The notes: generated by a model not told the origin, from the letters alone. 64,000 nt of DNA from Proteiniphilum sp. X52 (GCF_003712195.1 NZ_RDSD01000014.1:1-64000), one strand, 5' to 3'. Shown: positions 1-8,697, counted from the first letter of the stretch. A program made the numbers and translations.

Positions 1-428
1 ATCGAGTAGGTAGGGGGATTACTCCCCCGCCCTCTCACACCACCGGACGTGCCGTTCGGCATACGGCGGTTTAATTTGTTTTCAAAGAATGTCTAATCTC
101 ATAGTAGTCCAGCACACTGACTAAGCCCCTGCGCAGCAGGATTTCTTTTGTCAAGTTCGTTGAGCATCACGTTGCTCAACAAGGGCGACAAATTTCCCCC
201 TTGCGGTGTGCCTACTTCGGCAGCCGAATATATCCCGTTTTCCATTACTCCCGATTTCAGACACTTGCGTATCAGGCTCTCGGTGTCCGGGTCTCGGATT
301 ACCCTGCCAACGTAGCTCATCAGCTTGTCTTGTGGAACGTTGTCGAAGTATTTCTCCAGCTATTGGGCTCGTCGGTGACTACGCCACGTGTGGGCTTTCA
401 CCACAGATGTATATCATGCCCGTCATAC
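1..428 (-). mobile_element. Group II intron remnant, class C, copy 1
   Basis: Read on the minus strand the element starts at 428 with GTATGACGGG right after a T-tract, has a domain I-like start (GGTGAAAG near 393), then a piece of reverse-transcriptase ORF, then a recognisable domain V (39-70: ACCGCCG pairing with CGGTGGT, CGC-type triad as in class C introns) and a domain VI-like hairpin, ending in CGAT at position 1. A complete class C intron is near 1.8-2 kb, so most of domains I-IV and of the ORF is deleted. It sits directly behind the hicB terminator, the known target type of class C introns. The ribozyme is almost certainly dead. The window begins exactly at the intron 3' end, which may be an assembly break at a repeat. 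Confidence 0.8.
71..359 (-). pseudogene. Group II intron reverse transcriptase/maturase fragment, copy 1
   Basis: Two pieces of a group II intron protein are joined out of frame. The first (about 359 down to 145) reads through EKYFDNVPQDKL and GTPQGGNLSPLLSN, which are reverse-transcriptase blocks before the YADD active site. The second (about 137 down to 71) reads GLVSVLDYYEIRHSL and then stops, which fits the extreme C-terminus of such a maturase. The YADD box, thumb and X domains are missing. An in-frame stop also lies directly upstream of the first piece. The fragment cannot give a working protein. Confidence 0.75.
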
Positions 429-454
429 AAAAAAGCCCCCGGAAAACCGGAGGC
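429..454 (-). terminator. Rho-independent terminator of hicAB
   Basis: An 8-bp stem (GCCTCCGG with CCGGGGGC, one G-U pair) with a TTTT loop is followed on the minus strand by six T. It lies 36 nt past the hicB stop, and the group II intron remnant begins at the next base. Confidence 0.8.
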
Positions 455-489
455 CAATCGTTGATTAAAAAACAAAGGCTCTTATAGCG

Positions 490-900
490 TTACATTGTAA
501 GGGTAGATTCTTTCAACTCATCCGCCATTCTGTTGAACGCCTCTTTTACTTTCTGAAATTGCTTTTGCGACATATTTTTCGAACCTGCAGCATAATGCCG
601 GAAGTTAGACGGGCTCATCCCCATATATTTTGCAGCCTTGGTAACATTTAAAAAATCGAAATGATTGAAGAAGCTGGGGAAATCAAATACCCAATCCACT
701 TCCAATTCGGGGAAAGATTCGTCCGGATACTCTTCTTTCATTTCATCGTAAAATGCAAAGCAATCCTTTTTTGCTTCTTCTACGGTAGAACCGGCCCCAC
801 CCAAATCAAAATGTTCGAAAGGATAATCACATGTGCAGATATATCCTTCAGGTCCATTTTTTGTAATTGTAATCGTTACTTTTAATTTTTTCATACCCAT
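490..900 (-). CDS. hicB: HicB-like antitoxin
   Basis: A 136-residue protein that is probably the antitoxin of a type II HicAB pair. Residues 1-55 look like the HicB partial RNase H fold (MKKLKVTITITKNG start, YICTCDYPF, then a GAGSTVEEA helix turn). Residues 80-130 look like a helix-turn-helix (VTKAAKYMGMSPSNFRHYAAG), which would bind its own promoter. It follows the toxin gene by 44 nt in the order hicA-hicB and ends just before a terminator. The second Met at 894 is an alternative start. HicB normally masks HicA and represses the operon. That function is inferred from family resemblance and gene pairing, not from a full match of catalytic residues. Confidence 0.72.
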   Translation of the reverse strand: MGMKKLKVTITITKNGPEGYICTCDYPFEHFDLGGAGSTVEEAKKDCFAFYDEMKEEYPDESFPELEVDWVFDFPSFFNHFDFLNVTKAAKYMGMSPSNFRHYAAGSKNMSQKQFQKVKEAFNRMADELKESTLTM

Positions 901-944
901 TTATTATTATGTTATTGTATGAATGTTGATTAAGAACAGGAGGA

Positions 945-1130
945 TTAACCCCTCCTGTCCTTTTTGGCTTTTTCAATCATCGACTTGGCTAACCTCTCAT
1001 CGATATCCTTATGTCTTGGAAGTGGAAAATTTCGTCCATTTTCATAACTCCATATCTCGTGGTTACCGCCTTGCCGTTGAAATTCGCAGCCTAAAGCTCT
1101 AAGCTTTTGTTGTAAAAGCAAAAGTTTCAT
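945..1130 (-). CDS. hicA: HicA-like mRNA interferase toxin
   Basis: A 61-residue protein with the HicA pattern: an N-terminal helix ending in LRALGCEFQRQGGNHEIW, where the GGNHE histidine is the family's catalytic residue, then FPLPRHKDID and a C-terminal helix. HicA proteins cut translated mRNAs and are neutralised by the adjacent HicB. An upstream Met at 1190 would add 20 residues that resemble no HicA, so the start at 1130 is preferred. The gene precedes hicB and both lie between two near-identical intron remnants, which could recombine and lose the pair. Confidence 0.75.
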   Translation of the reverse strand: MKLLLLQQKLRALGCEFQRQGGNHEIWSYENGRNFPLPRHKDIDERLAKSMIEKAKKDRRG

Positions 1131-1231
1131 AGATCGCTTTGTTTTTACAATCAACACTACGAAAATACGCATATTTGCGTACATATGCAAATAAATTCCT
1201 GATTATTTTCAATAAAAATACAGATTTTCTT

Positions 1232-1659
1232 ATCGAGTAGGTAGGGGGATTACTCCCCCGCCCTCTCACACCACCGGACGTGCCGTTCGGCATACGGCGG
1301 TTTAATTTGTTTTCAAAGAATGTCTAATCTCATAGTAGTCCAGCACACTGACTAAGCCCCTGCGCAGCAGGATTTCTTTTGTCAAGTTCGTTGAGCATCA
1401 TGTTGCTCAACAAGGACGACAAATTTCCCCCTTGCGGTGTGCCTACTTCGGTAGCCGAATATATCCCGTTTTCCATTACTCCCGATTTCAGACACTTGCG
1501 TATCAGGCTCTCGGTGTACGGGTCTCGGATTACCCTGCCAACGTAGCTCATCAGCTTGTCTTGTGGAACGTTGTCGAAGTATTTCTCCAGCTATTGGGTT
1601 CGTCGGTGACTACGCCCCGTGTGGACTTTCACCACAGATGTACATCATGCCCGTCATAC
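1232..1659 (-). mobile_element. Group II intron remnant, class C, copy 2
   Basis: This is a near-identical direct repeat of 1-428 (offset 1231), with the same internal deletion, the same joined ORF pieces and an intact domain V at 1270-1301. Only a few substitutions are visible (for example Asp to Tyr in DPYTESL and Ser-Pro to Ser-Ser in NLSSLLSN). Its 5' end follows the T-tract of the terminator behind the pspC-domain gene, again the class C target. Its 3' end meets AT-rich DNA upstream of hicA. Two copies with one shared deletion behind two different terminators suggest spread or conversion of an already deleted form, or a misassembled longer repeat. Confidence 0.8.
1302..1590 (-). pseudogene. 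Group II intron reverse transcriptase/maturase fragment, copy 2
   Basis: It has the same structure as the fragment at 71-359: a reverse-transcriptase piece with GTPQGGNLS fused out of frame to the last codons of the maturase. The active-site YADD motif is absent. Confidence 0.75.
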
Positions 1660-1697
1660 AAAAAAGGGAAAACCGCTCCCCGGGGGAACGGCCTTCC
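1660..1697 (-). terminator. Rho-independent terminator behind the PspC-domain gene
   Basis: On the minus strand a stem pairs CCGTTCCCC with GGGGAGCGG, extended by GGAA/TTCC, and is followed by six T. The class C intron remnant starts at the next base (1659). Confidence 0.8.
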
Positions 1698-1740
1698 TGT
1701 TCACAATGAAAAGTCAAGTAGAGTAGAATAAAACAGTTAT

Positions 1741-3735
1741 TTATATCGAGTCAGTGGAAAGTGTCATAAAAACTTCCCCCTCTCCAGAAATATCCACAGG
1801 CAGATAATTGGTATTGCGGGAGTAATTCCTGATCCTCTTGCGCACGACGGCCGGAGGCCTGTTGTCTTTATAATCACGCAGAGCTTCACTCATCTCAATG
1901 GTTTTGCCCGCCGGCACCGATATTTCCACGGTGATGCTCTGGTTTCGGAATCCCTGCTCCACCGGTACCGAAAAGAATTCCGGAAGTAACAACAGGGAGT
2001 CTTTCTGTACAATCTCATAAGAAAACTGCGCGATATCGGCTTTGGCGGAACGAAGATCTTTGCCATGTATGGCAGATATGACCCGCACATGGAACAACGA
2101 GTCGCCGCTTTTACCTATCTGAAGGTTAATGTTATCAAAAAGGAGCGAATCTTCATTGATCGTGGTATAAGGCAGTTCGTTGATTTTAGTGCCCGGCCCG
2201 TATCCTGTCTTGAATTCAGCATAATCTTCACTATAGGGTTGCATCTCCACATACATCTTGCCCGAATGAACCGGCGCGATGGAGACGGTTCTTTCGCTGG
2301 AGCTTTCCACGCTGAACTTGTCGGCTACCCGTGCGCCCAGTATGCCGGAAACCACCAGGCCTGCCATCCAAAACAGAGAGGCGACAATCCCGATAGCCGG
2401 ACGCGATTTGGCTTTCATGGCACGACGTATGAACCATGCAACGACAGCTATGATAGGTACGAGGAAGATCAATCCCAGTGCAATAAAAAGCAAACTGGTC
2501 TCATAACCGGGATCGATAAACAGCGACTTCAATGGCGAGAGATTTGTTCCGGTGGCTAATAATCCGACAAACAGACCGATCAACACCAACAAGAAGATTC
2601 CCACGACAGAGAAGAAGATGATTTTCAGAAAGATCACCAATGCATTCAGACAGCCGGAGCGTTCAGGCGGGGATACTGTCGCTCCACGGAGCTCATACAG
2701 AGGCGGTTCGGGCGGCATCTGCTCCATCCGGCCGGCTTCACCTTCTCCATCCTCATCACCCTTCACTCCCGGATCCGCGGCAAGGAAAGCCTCTTTTTTT
2801 CCTACCGAAGGGCGAAAGTTTCCCTCATGGGAGGTACGGCTCCGCGAACTTGCCACATTGTCGGTCACCTTTTCCCTGATCGAACGGATATAATCCTCTT
2901 CACCCATCATTTCCAGCTTCTGTTTCACGGTCTTTGCCACGGGAATAATCGCCCAAAGGACAACATAGACTACCACCAGACTCGAGTTGATATTCCAGTT
3001 GAAACTCACATTGTCAAAGATCCGGTTCAACGGAAAAACGGAGATCATCCCGATCATATTCAATGCAAGCGGTGTAAGGAACAGGAGACGGGGTATCCAT
3101 GAATCGATGCGGAAATAGGCAGCAATACCGCCGCACACCCCACCGATAAAACGGTCGTTGGGGTTGCGGTAAAGCCGCTTGGAAACATTCGATTCCAACA
3201 CTTTCGGTTTTAACACGATCCATAATACAATGTATATCCAAAAAAGAAATCCGAAGAACAACACAAAGAGAAGTCTTATCCATACGGGGTCGGTTTTGAA
3301 ATAGTGCGCTAACCCGCCACAAACACCTCCAATGATCCGGTCGCCGGCATTCCGGTGTAAACTTTGGCGTTCGCTCCCGGTTGACCAAGTCTCACTTTTG
3401 GGGGTACCGGAATTTCCCGTACCGGGTTGAGATGTTTGGGATTCCTGCCCTGCGCCCGCAACCTCCTCGTAATCCGAATCAAATTCCTGCGGCCTGCCGA
3501 TACTGTCGATAACAGCTTTCACATCTTCATCAGTGATGCAATGGATGCCATGCTTCAAACGGTTGCCAAACAATTCGGCGATACGACATTCTATGTCGTT
3601 CACAATCTCATCGCCGCCCTCTTCGCGGGAAAAATAGGTCTTGAGACTACCAATATACTGCTTCAGCATTTCGTAAGCACTCTCCTCGATGGCAATCACC
3701 TGACCCTGAAAATTAATGTTGATTACTTTCTTCAT
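1741..3735 (-). CDS. PspC domain-containing membrane protein
   Basis: A 664-residue inner-membrane protein. Residues 1-90 form the short N-terminal region seen in Bacteroidetes PspC proteins (MKKVININFQG start). Two PspC domains follow, each with an (D)R(I/F)IGGVCGG motif, at about 126-178 and 188-260. Further membrane segments lie around 360-450, and a C-terminal extracytoplasmic region could be an adhesin-like beta domain. PspC proteins sense or counter envelope stress, but the substrate here is unknown. A longer start at 3762 would overlap padR by 20 nt. The 3735 start is preferred because relatives begin MKK. It follows padR by 7 nt, so the two form an operon in which PadR probably controls both. 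A terminator lies at 1660-1697. Confidence 0.85.
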   Translation of the reverse strand: MKKVININFQGQVIAIEESAYEMLKQYIGSLKTYFSREEGGDEIVNDIECRIAELFGNRLKHGIHCITDEDVKAVIDSIGRPQEFDSDYEEVAGAGQESQTSQPGTGNSGTPKSETWSTGSERQSLHRNAGDRIIGGVCGGLAHYFKTDPVWIRLLFVLFFGFLFWIYIVLWIVLKPKVLESNVSKRLYRNPNDRFIGGVCGGIAAYFRIDSWIPRLLFLTPLALNMIGMISVFPLNRIFDNVSFNWNINSSLVVVYVVLWAIIPVAKTVKQKLEMMGEEDYIRSIREKVTDNVASSRSRTSHEGNFRPSVGKKEAFLAADPGVKGDEDGEGEAGRMEQMPPEPPLYELRGATVSPPERSGCLNALVIFLKIIFFSVVGIFLLVLIGLFVGLLATGTNLSPLKSLFIDPGYETSLLFIALGLIFLVPIIAVVAWFIRRAMKAKSRPAIGIVASLFWMAGLVVSGILGARVADKFSVESSSERTVSIAPVHSGKMYVEMQPYSEDYAEFKTGYGPGTKINELPYTTINEDSLLFDNINLQIGKSGDSLFHVRVISAIHGKDLRSAKADIAQFSYEIVQKDSLLLLPEFFSVPVEQGFRNQSITVEISVPAGKTIEMSEALRDYKDNRPPAVVRKRIRNYSRNTNYLPVDISGEGEVFMTLSTDSI

Positions 3736-3742
3736 ATGGATG

Positions 3743-4099
3743 CTATTCTGATTGATTTTCATGTGACTCGCCCCTCTTTTGCGTGAGGGTCTCAACTCCC
3801 GTCGCTAACTCATTCCAGGTGGCTTGCAGGAGGATGTAAAACTCGTCTCCCTTTTCCGTCAGACGGAAATATTTGCGCGGAGGCCCCGAAGTACTTTCCA
3901 CCCACTGGTAGGTAAGTATTCCGGCATTCTTCAAACGGTTGAGCAAAGGATAAAGGGTTCCCTCCAAAAGTTGCAATCCGGCATTCTTCATCTCGTCGAT
4001 AATATCGCCGGGATAGGCCTCGCCCCTTCTGATGATGGAAAGAATGCAATATTCCAGTACTCCCTTTCGCATCTGGCTTTGCGTATTTTCAATATTCAT
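3743..4099 (-). CDS. PadR family transcriptional regulator
   Basis: A 118-residue winged-helix regulator. LEYCILSIIRRGEAYPGDI is the recognition region typical of PadR, followed by LLEGTLYPLLNRLKNAGIL and the wing with GPPRKYFRLTEKG. A C-terminal helix should serve dimerisation. A longer reading from 4132 adds 11 residues without support, so the Met at 4099 is chosen. It is the first gene of an operon with the PspC-domain protein, the same pairing seen in other Bacteroidetes. PadR proteins usually repress their own operon and release DNA on binding a small molecule or under envelope stress. The effector here cannot be read from the sequence. Confidence 0.88.
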   Translation of the reverse strand: MNIENTQSQMRKGVLEYCILSIIRRGEAYPGDIIDEMKNAGLQLLEGTLYPLLNRLKNAGILTYQWVESTSGPPRKYFRLTEKGDEFYILLQATWNELATGVETLTQKRGESHENQSE

Positions 4100-4119
4100 C
4101 TCTGTATCATTTTGTATCG

Positions 4120-4149
4120 CAAAGATACCCAAAGCAAGGTATTATGCAA
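4120..4149 (-). promoter_or_regulatory. Probable promoter of padR-pspC operon
   Basis: On the minus strand TATCTTTG (4127-4120) matches the Bacteroidetes -7 box TAnnTTTG. A TTG at 4149-4147 lies 19 nt upstream at the -33 position. Confidence 0.6.
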
Positions 4150-4244
4150 TACAAAGTACCAAATATTTTCCCGGTATTAATTTTATTTAACATTAAAAGT
4201 GACGAATGTGGTCTGAATGGGACTGTATAGAGTTTGATTCTTGT

Positions 4245-4252
4245 TACTTTTG
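4245..4252 (+). promoter_or_regulatory. Probable -7 box upstream of coaBC
   Basis: TACTTTTG fits the Bacteroidetes -7 consensus TAnnTTTG. It lies about 150 nt before the coaBC start, so the leader would contain the palindromic repeats at 4292-4394. No good -33 TTTG is seen at normal spacing. Confidence 0.4.
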
Positions 4253-4291
4253 CACATCAATCGTGACAACGTCCCGGGAGATCGGGACAAG

Positions 4292-4394
4292 TAGTCCCCC
4301 GATTTATCGGGATTATCAAAATAACATAACTTGCCCCGACTTGCCGGGATCATCAAAGTAACATAACTTGTCCCGACTTGTCGGGATCATCAAA
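4292..4394 (+). repeat. Tandem 37-39 bp repeats with REP-like palindromes
   Basis: There are about two and a half copies of a 37-39 bp unit, each holding a palindrome of the form CCCGACTTGTCGGG followed by ATCATCAAA and TAACATAAC. The last copy runs into the coaBC start. The same palindrome recurs at about 21838-21852 upstream of the chromate transporter, so it is a dispersed element. Confidence 0.75.
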
Positions 4395-4403
4395 TGAACA
4401 TGT

Positions 4404-5603
4404 ATGTCGCTTCAGGGAAAACATATTGTATTAGGTATCACAGGCAGCATCGCAGCCTATAAATCGGCTATTCTCACCCGGCTGTTGATAAAAAAGGGAG
4501 CGGAAGTACAGATCGTGATCACCCCGGCCGGGAAGGAGTTCATCACGCCGGTGACGCTCTCCGCGCTTTCGGGCCGGCCGGTGATCAGTGATTTTTTCGC
4601 CTCGGGCGATGGTACCTGGCACAGCCATGTGGATCTGGGATTGTGGGCCGACGTGATGATTGTGGCTCCGGCAACGGCGGCCACCCTCGGCAAGATGGCC
4701 AACGGGGTGGCCGACAATATGCTTATCACCACCTATCTTTCCATGAAAGCGCCTGTCTTTGTGGCGCCGGCCATGGATCTCGACATGTACAGGCATATTT
4801 CCACCCAACGCAATATCGAGAAACTGAAAAGCGACGGAGTGCAGATCATCGATGCGACCGACGGGGAGCTGGCCAGCCATCTTGAAGGGAAAGGCAGGAT
4901 GGAAGAGCCGGAAAATATTGTCTCCGTTCTGGAACGGTTCTTGGCTACCGGAAATGATCTTGACAAGAAAAAGATCATGATCACCGCGGGGCCGACTTAT
5001 GAACGGATCGATCCGGTACGTTTCATCGGCAATTTCTCTTCCGGGAAGATGGGATTCGCTTTGGCGGAAGAATGCGCCTCAAGGGGTGCTGAGGTGATCC
5101 TGATCACAGGCCCCTCCGCGTTATCAGTTTCACATCCCAATATATTAAGGGTGAATGTGGAGTCAGCCGTCGAGATGTATGACGCCGCACTCAAGATTTT
5201 CCCGCAAATGGATGCAGCCATCCTCTCGGCAGCAGTAGCCGATTACCGTCCGGAGCGAATGAGTGAGGAGAAAATTAAACGGTCGGCAAATGAGCACTTG
5301 TCACTCTCTCTTGTTCCCAATCCCGATATCGCAGCTTCGCTCGGAAAAATAAAAAAACCGGGGCAATTGAGTATCGGTTTTGCCCTGGAGACCAACGACG
5401 AAGAATCGAATGCGATAAAAAAGGTAGAAGAAAAAAACTTCGACTACATTGTGCTCAACTCACTGAATGACCGGGGAGCAGGCTTCGGACACGACACGAA
5501 CCGAGTGACGATCCTTTCCCGCGACGGCGAAAAACAATCGTTCTCGCTGAAATCAAAGAAGGAAGTGGCAAAAGATATTATTGACACGGTTTTTGGTGAT
5601 TGA
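4404..5603 (+). CDS. coaBC: Bifunctional CoaBC: phosphopantothenoylcysteine synthetase/decarboxylase
   Basis: A 399-residue cytosolic enzyme for two steps of coenzyme A synthesis: CTP-dependent joining of phosphopantothenate to cysteine, then FMN-dependent decarboxylation to phosphopantetheine. The CoaC flavoprotein half spans about residues 1-185 (GITGSIAAYKS start, HSHVDLGLWAD with the active-site His, PAMDLDMY close to the PxMNxxMW motif). The CoaB half spans about 190-399 (ITAGPTYERIDPVRFIGNFSSG, AAVADYRP, then a Lys-rich KIKR loop). Length is normal for the family. The start at 4404 gives the usual N-terminus. It stands alone, with repeat-filled gaps on both sides. Confidence 0.96.
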   Translation: MSLQGKHIVLGITGSIAAYKSAILTRLLIKKGAEVQIVITPAGKEFITPVTLSALSGRPVISDFFASGDGTWHSHVDLGLWADVMIVAPATAATLGKMANGVADNMLITTYLSMKAPVFVAPAMDLDMYRHISTQRNIEKLKSDGVQIIDATDGELASHLEGKGRMEEPENIVSVLERFLATGNDLDKKKIMITAGPTYERIDPVRFIGNFSSGKMGFALAEECASRGAEVILITGPSALSVSHPNILRVNVESAVEMYDAALKIFPQMDAAILSAAVADYRPERMSEEKIKRSANEHLSLSLVPNPDIAASLGKIKKPGQLSIGFALETNDEESNAIKKVEEKNFDYIVLNSLNDRGAGFGHDTNRVTILSRDGEKQSFSLKSKKEVAKDIIDTVFGD

Positions 5604-5650
5604 TAATTTGAAATCAGCAGTCTCCAATATCCAAATCCGAGAGCCGACAC

Positions 5651-5702
5651 CCGAGATCCGAGACCCAAGATCCAAGATCCGAGACCCAAGATCCGAGACC
5701 CG
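5651..5702 (+). repeat. Degenerate tandem micro-repeat
   Basis: Repeats of words such as GATCCGAGACCCAA fill the gap between coaBC and the M23 peptidase. They are followed at about 5765-5820 by repeats of CACTTTTCA and CATTTTTCA. No gene or RNA is seen in 5604-5829. Confidence 0.6.
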
Positions 5703-5829
5703 GAATCTAAAGTCTTGGTTCCGTCATCAATCTTAGAAACTGTTTTTAATTCCTCTCTCGGCTCTGATCTTCACTCTTCACTTTTCACTTTTCACTTTTC
5801 ATTTTTCATTTTTCACTCTTAACGATATA

Positions 5830-7524
5830 ATGCGACTACATAAATCACAACTTATACTTTTCTTGTTTTTCACCGGTACCCTCCTGTCTTATCCGCAACA
5901 ATATAGAAATCCCGTCACCATTTCGCCGGCTCTTAGCGCCAACTTCGGTGAATTAAGGAATAATCATTTCCATTCGGGGATCGATTTCAAGACACAACAG
6001 ATGGTCGACAAGCCCATCGTCGCCATCGAGGACGGGTATGTTTCCCGCGTCAGTGTCTCCCCCGGGGGCTACGGGTTGGCACTCTATGTAGATCATCCTT
6101 CTACCGGCCATACCAGTGTCTACGCGCATCTCAACAGCTTCTCCAGAGAGATCGCCGAATGGGTAAAGGAACAACAATACCGGCAGGAGCGATTCAGTGT
6201 CATTCTTTATCCGGAGCCGGGCATGTTGCCGGTAAAGAAAGGAGAACAAATTGCGTTGAGCGGCAACACCGGCAGTTCGGGCGGGCCCCATCTCCATTTT
6301 GAGATACGCGATAGCCACACGGAAGAGCCGCTGGACGCATTGGAATTTCTGGCGAAGATACCCGATTCACAAAAACCGGATATTCAGGGAATCACCTTTT
6401 ACCCCATCCTTGAAAAAGGGGTAGTTAACGGTAGCGCCAATCCGGTCAGACTGGATATCAGCAAAGATAAAGCGGGAAATCCGTCACCACTGGGAAAAAA
6501 CATTGAGGCGTGGGGACGCATTGGCGTGGGTGTGAAGGCATACGACCGGATGGACGGCCAAAATAACATCTACGGGGTAAAACATATCCGTCTTTTCGTG
6601 GATGACCGTCAAATATTCAGCAGTGGCATACACCGGTTCTCATTCGCGGAGACACGTATGCTGAACAGTTTCATCGATTTTGAAGATTGGAGAAGGCAAC
6701 GGTCATTCTTTATGAAATCATTTATTGAGCCGGGCAACACCCTTCCATTCTATGAAGCCGAAAACAACGGATATATCCATATTGACGAAGAGAGGCCCTA
6801 CCGATTCCGGTATGAACTGGAAGATCATTACGGGAACAGGCTGACCTACAATTTCACCGTCGACGGAAAATCCCAGCCTATCCCCCAAAGACCGGATTGT
6901 AACAACTGGATGGCCTGGAACCTCCATAACTCTTTTATGGAGATGGGGTTTCAATTACAAATTCCAAAAGGAAACCTGTATGATGATATCTGCTTCTTCC
7001 ACTCCTCCACCAAAAGCCCCCACCATTATTCCGACCTGCACCGGGTAAATGACACCCCTGTCCCACTGCACAACGGTGCAGACATGTGGATCGGCATGCA
7101 TACCGACACATTGCCGAACAAAAAAAATTACGGGATCGTCAGGATCAACGGCAACGGATCGGAAAGTTGGGTCGGGGGAGAGTATGTCCGGGGAGGTGTC
7201 AAAGCCAGCATCCGCGAGCTGGGTGATCGGTACGCCATATCGGCCGATACTATCGCTCCCGTGATAACACCTCTGGAACCAGCCACCTGGGTAAATCAAA
7301 AACGCATCCGCATCCGGCTCAGGGATGACAAGAGCGGTATCGCCTCATTCAGGGGAGAGATCAACGGCGACTATGTATTGTTCACACACGACAGCAAATC
7401 ATCGATCTATACCTACCGGTTTGATGACAGCCGGCTGACAAAAGGCCAACAGCAGGTATTGGTCTTTACTGTTGTTGACGGGACAGGCAACCGAAGCGAG
7501 TATACCTACAATTTCTTTTATTAA
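5830..7524 (+). CDS. M23 family metallopeptidase (exported)
   Basis: A 564-residue protein with a hydrophobic signal peptide (residues 5-22). The LytM/M23 domain covers about 35-165, with zinc ligands His48 and Asp52 in HSGIDF and the HLHFE motif at 154-158. It likely cuts peptide crosslinks of peptidoglycan in the periplasm. The remaining 400 residues are beta-rich and of unknown role, as is usual for Bacteroidetes members of this family. All zinc ligands are present, so activity is plausible. Its stop touches the stop of the convergent pncB gene with no spacer. Confidence 0.9.
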   Translation: MRLHKSQLILFLFFTGTLLSYPQQYRNPVTISPALSANFGELRNNHFHSGIDFKTQQMVDKPIVAIEDGYVSRVSVSPGGYGLALYVDHPSTGHTSVYAHLNSFSREIAEWVKEQQYRQERFSVILYPEPGMLPVKKGEQIALSGNTGSSGGPHLHFEIRDSHTEEPLDALEFLAKIPDSQKPDIQGITFYPILEKGVVNGSANPVRLDISKDKAGNPSPLGKNIEAWGRIGVGVKAYDRMDGQNNIYGVKHIRLFVDDRQIFSSGIHRFSFAETRMLNSFIDFEDWRRQRSFFMKSFIEPGNTLPFYEAENNGYIHIDEERPYRFRYELEDHYGNRLTYNFTVDGKSQPIPQRPDCNNWMAWNLHNSFMEMGFQLQIPKGNLYDDICFFHSSTKSPHHYSDLHRVNDTPVPLHNGADMWIGMHTDTLPNKKNYGIVRINGNGSESWVGGEYVRGGVKASIRELGDRYAISADTIAPVITPLEPATWVNQKRIRIRLRDDKSGIASFRGEINGDYVLFTHDSKSSIYTYRFDDSRLTKGQQQVLVFTVVDGTGNRSEYTYNFFY

Positions 7525-8697
7525 TCACAACCCCAGTACCGCCTGGGCAATCGCTATCTCCCGCTCGCTGCCGGTATGCTTACCCTCTACATCCGATAGT
7601 TTGACACACTCCTGCCACTCCTCGCGGGGAGTCATCTTGCAGCGGAAAAGCTTCATCACGATATTCATCCCTTTGATATCGTTCCCTACATCGGCTGTCA
7701 GATTTGTGCCAATCCCGAAAGTGGCGCCGATGCGGTCACCGCAATATTCTTTGATTTGAATAGCCTTGTCCACATTCAGGCTGTCGGAAAAAACCAGGTA
7801 TTTGAGTTTAGGATTTACACGTAACTCCTCATACCGCCGGATCACCTTGTCGGTAAACAAGAACGGATCACCGCTATCGTGACGCAGGCTGGTGAAGAGC
7901 GACGCGTGTTTTTTACTGAAGTTACGCAGAAAAACATCGGTGGTATAAGTATCGGTCAGCACAGTACCCAAGTCTCCGTCGTAAACATTGATCCAATTCT
8001 CCATCGACATATAATTGGCCATCTTGTAACCGTAGATCGACCCGTGGAACTGCACCCATTCGTGCGGATGGGTACCCGATACGTTCAGGTTATGCTTAAA
8101 TGCCATATAGACATTGCTCGTCCCATAGAGACTGGTGCCGGCATGTTGCTTCAACAGCCCGGTCACCCGGTCTTCCACGTCGGCGCTGAACCGCCGCCTC
8201 ATTCCGAAAAGGGAAACGGAAAGATTGTGTTCCCGCATTTTCTTCGCTTTCTCCACAGTGACCGCTTCCATATATTTCAGGTCGGGATAGCGGCCAGTCT
8301 CACGGAAAAAAAGCTCCGATACGGTGGCCAGGATAGGCGTTTCCCAGAGAGTGACACGGTAAAGGAGACCGATCGCCTTTATATGCAACTTGCTCCCCAC
8401 CATGCCGATCTCCACTTCCGAGGGATCGAACCGGAATCCTTTCAGGAAATCGATATAAATGGGCGGCAAATAAGGCATTTGCCTCCTTACAAATGCCTCT
8501 TCCTCTTTGGTGAGCGCGAGGTTCGACATCTTCTCCAGTTCTTTTCTCAGCAGTCGGTCAAATCCTTCCGGATAATCACCATTACTCCGGTCGATGAATT
8601 CAAACTCGCCGTAAGCCCTTGGAAAGAGCTTCGAATAGGCATAACCGGTGGTAAACTTATAAAGATCGGTATCGAGGATACTCTTCATAATTGCCAT
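7525..8697 (-). CDS. pncB: Nicotinate phosphoribosyltransferase
   Basis: A 390-residue enzyme that makes nicotinate mononucleotide from nicotinate and PRPP, the first step of the NAD salvage pathway. Family hallmarks are the N-terminal LDTDLYKFTTGYA and FEFIDR strand, a central SGTHPHEW region, and the SLRHDSGDP motif with the conserved acidic pair. Length is typical for bacterial PncB. The start at 8697 (MAIMKS) is close to an AAAAGAGA stretch; the Met three codons later is possible. It converges with the M23 peptidase gene. A -7 box lies 50 nt upstream. Confidence 0.95.
   Translation of the reverse strand: MAIMKSILDTDLYKFTTGYAYSKLFPRAYGEFEFIDRSNGDYPEGFDRLLRKELEKMSNLALTKEEEAFVRRQMPYLPPIYIDFLKGFRFDPSEVEIGMVGSKLHIKAIGLLYRVTLWETPILATVSELFFRETGRYPDLKYMEAVTVEKAKKMREHNLSVSLFGMRRRFSADVEDRVTGLLKQHAGTSLYGTSNVYMAFKHNLNVSGTHPHEWVQFHGSIYGYKMANYMSMENWINVYDGDLGTVLTDTYTTDVFLRNFSKKHASLFTSLRHDSGDPFLFTDKVIRRYEELRVNPKLKYLVFSDSLNVDKAIQIKEYCGDRIGATFGIGTNLTADVGNDIKGMNIVMKLFRCKMTPREEWQECVKLSDVEGKHTGSEREIAIAQAVLGL

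Noticed and set aside
1099-1293. Open frame on the minus strand across the intron end
   Set aside because: It runs from intron domain V/VI sequence into the hicA region in another frame, so it is a shadow of RNA structure.
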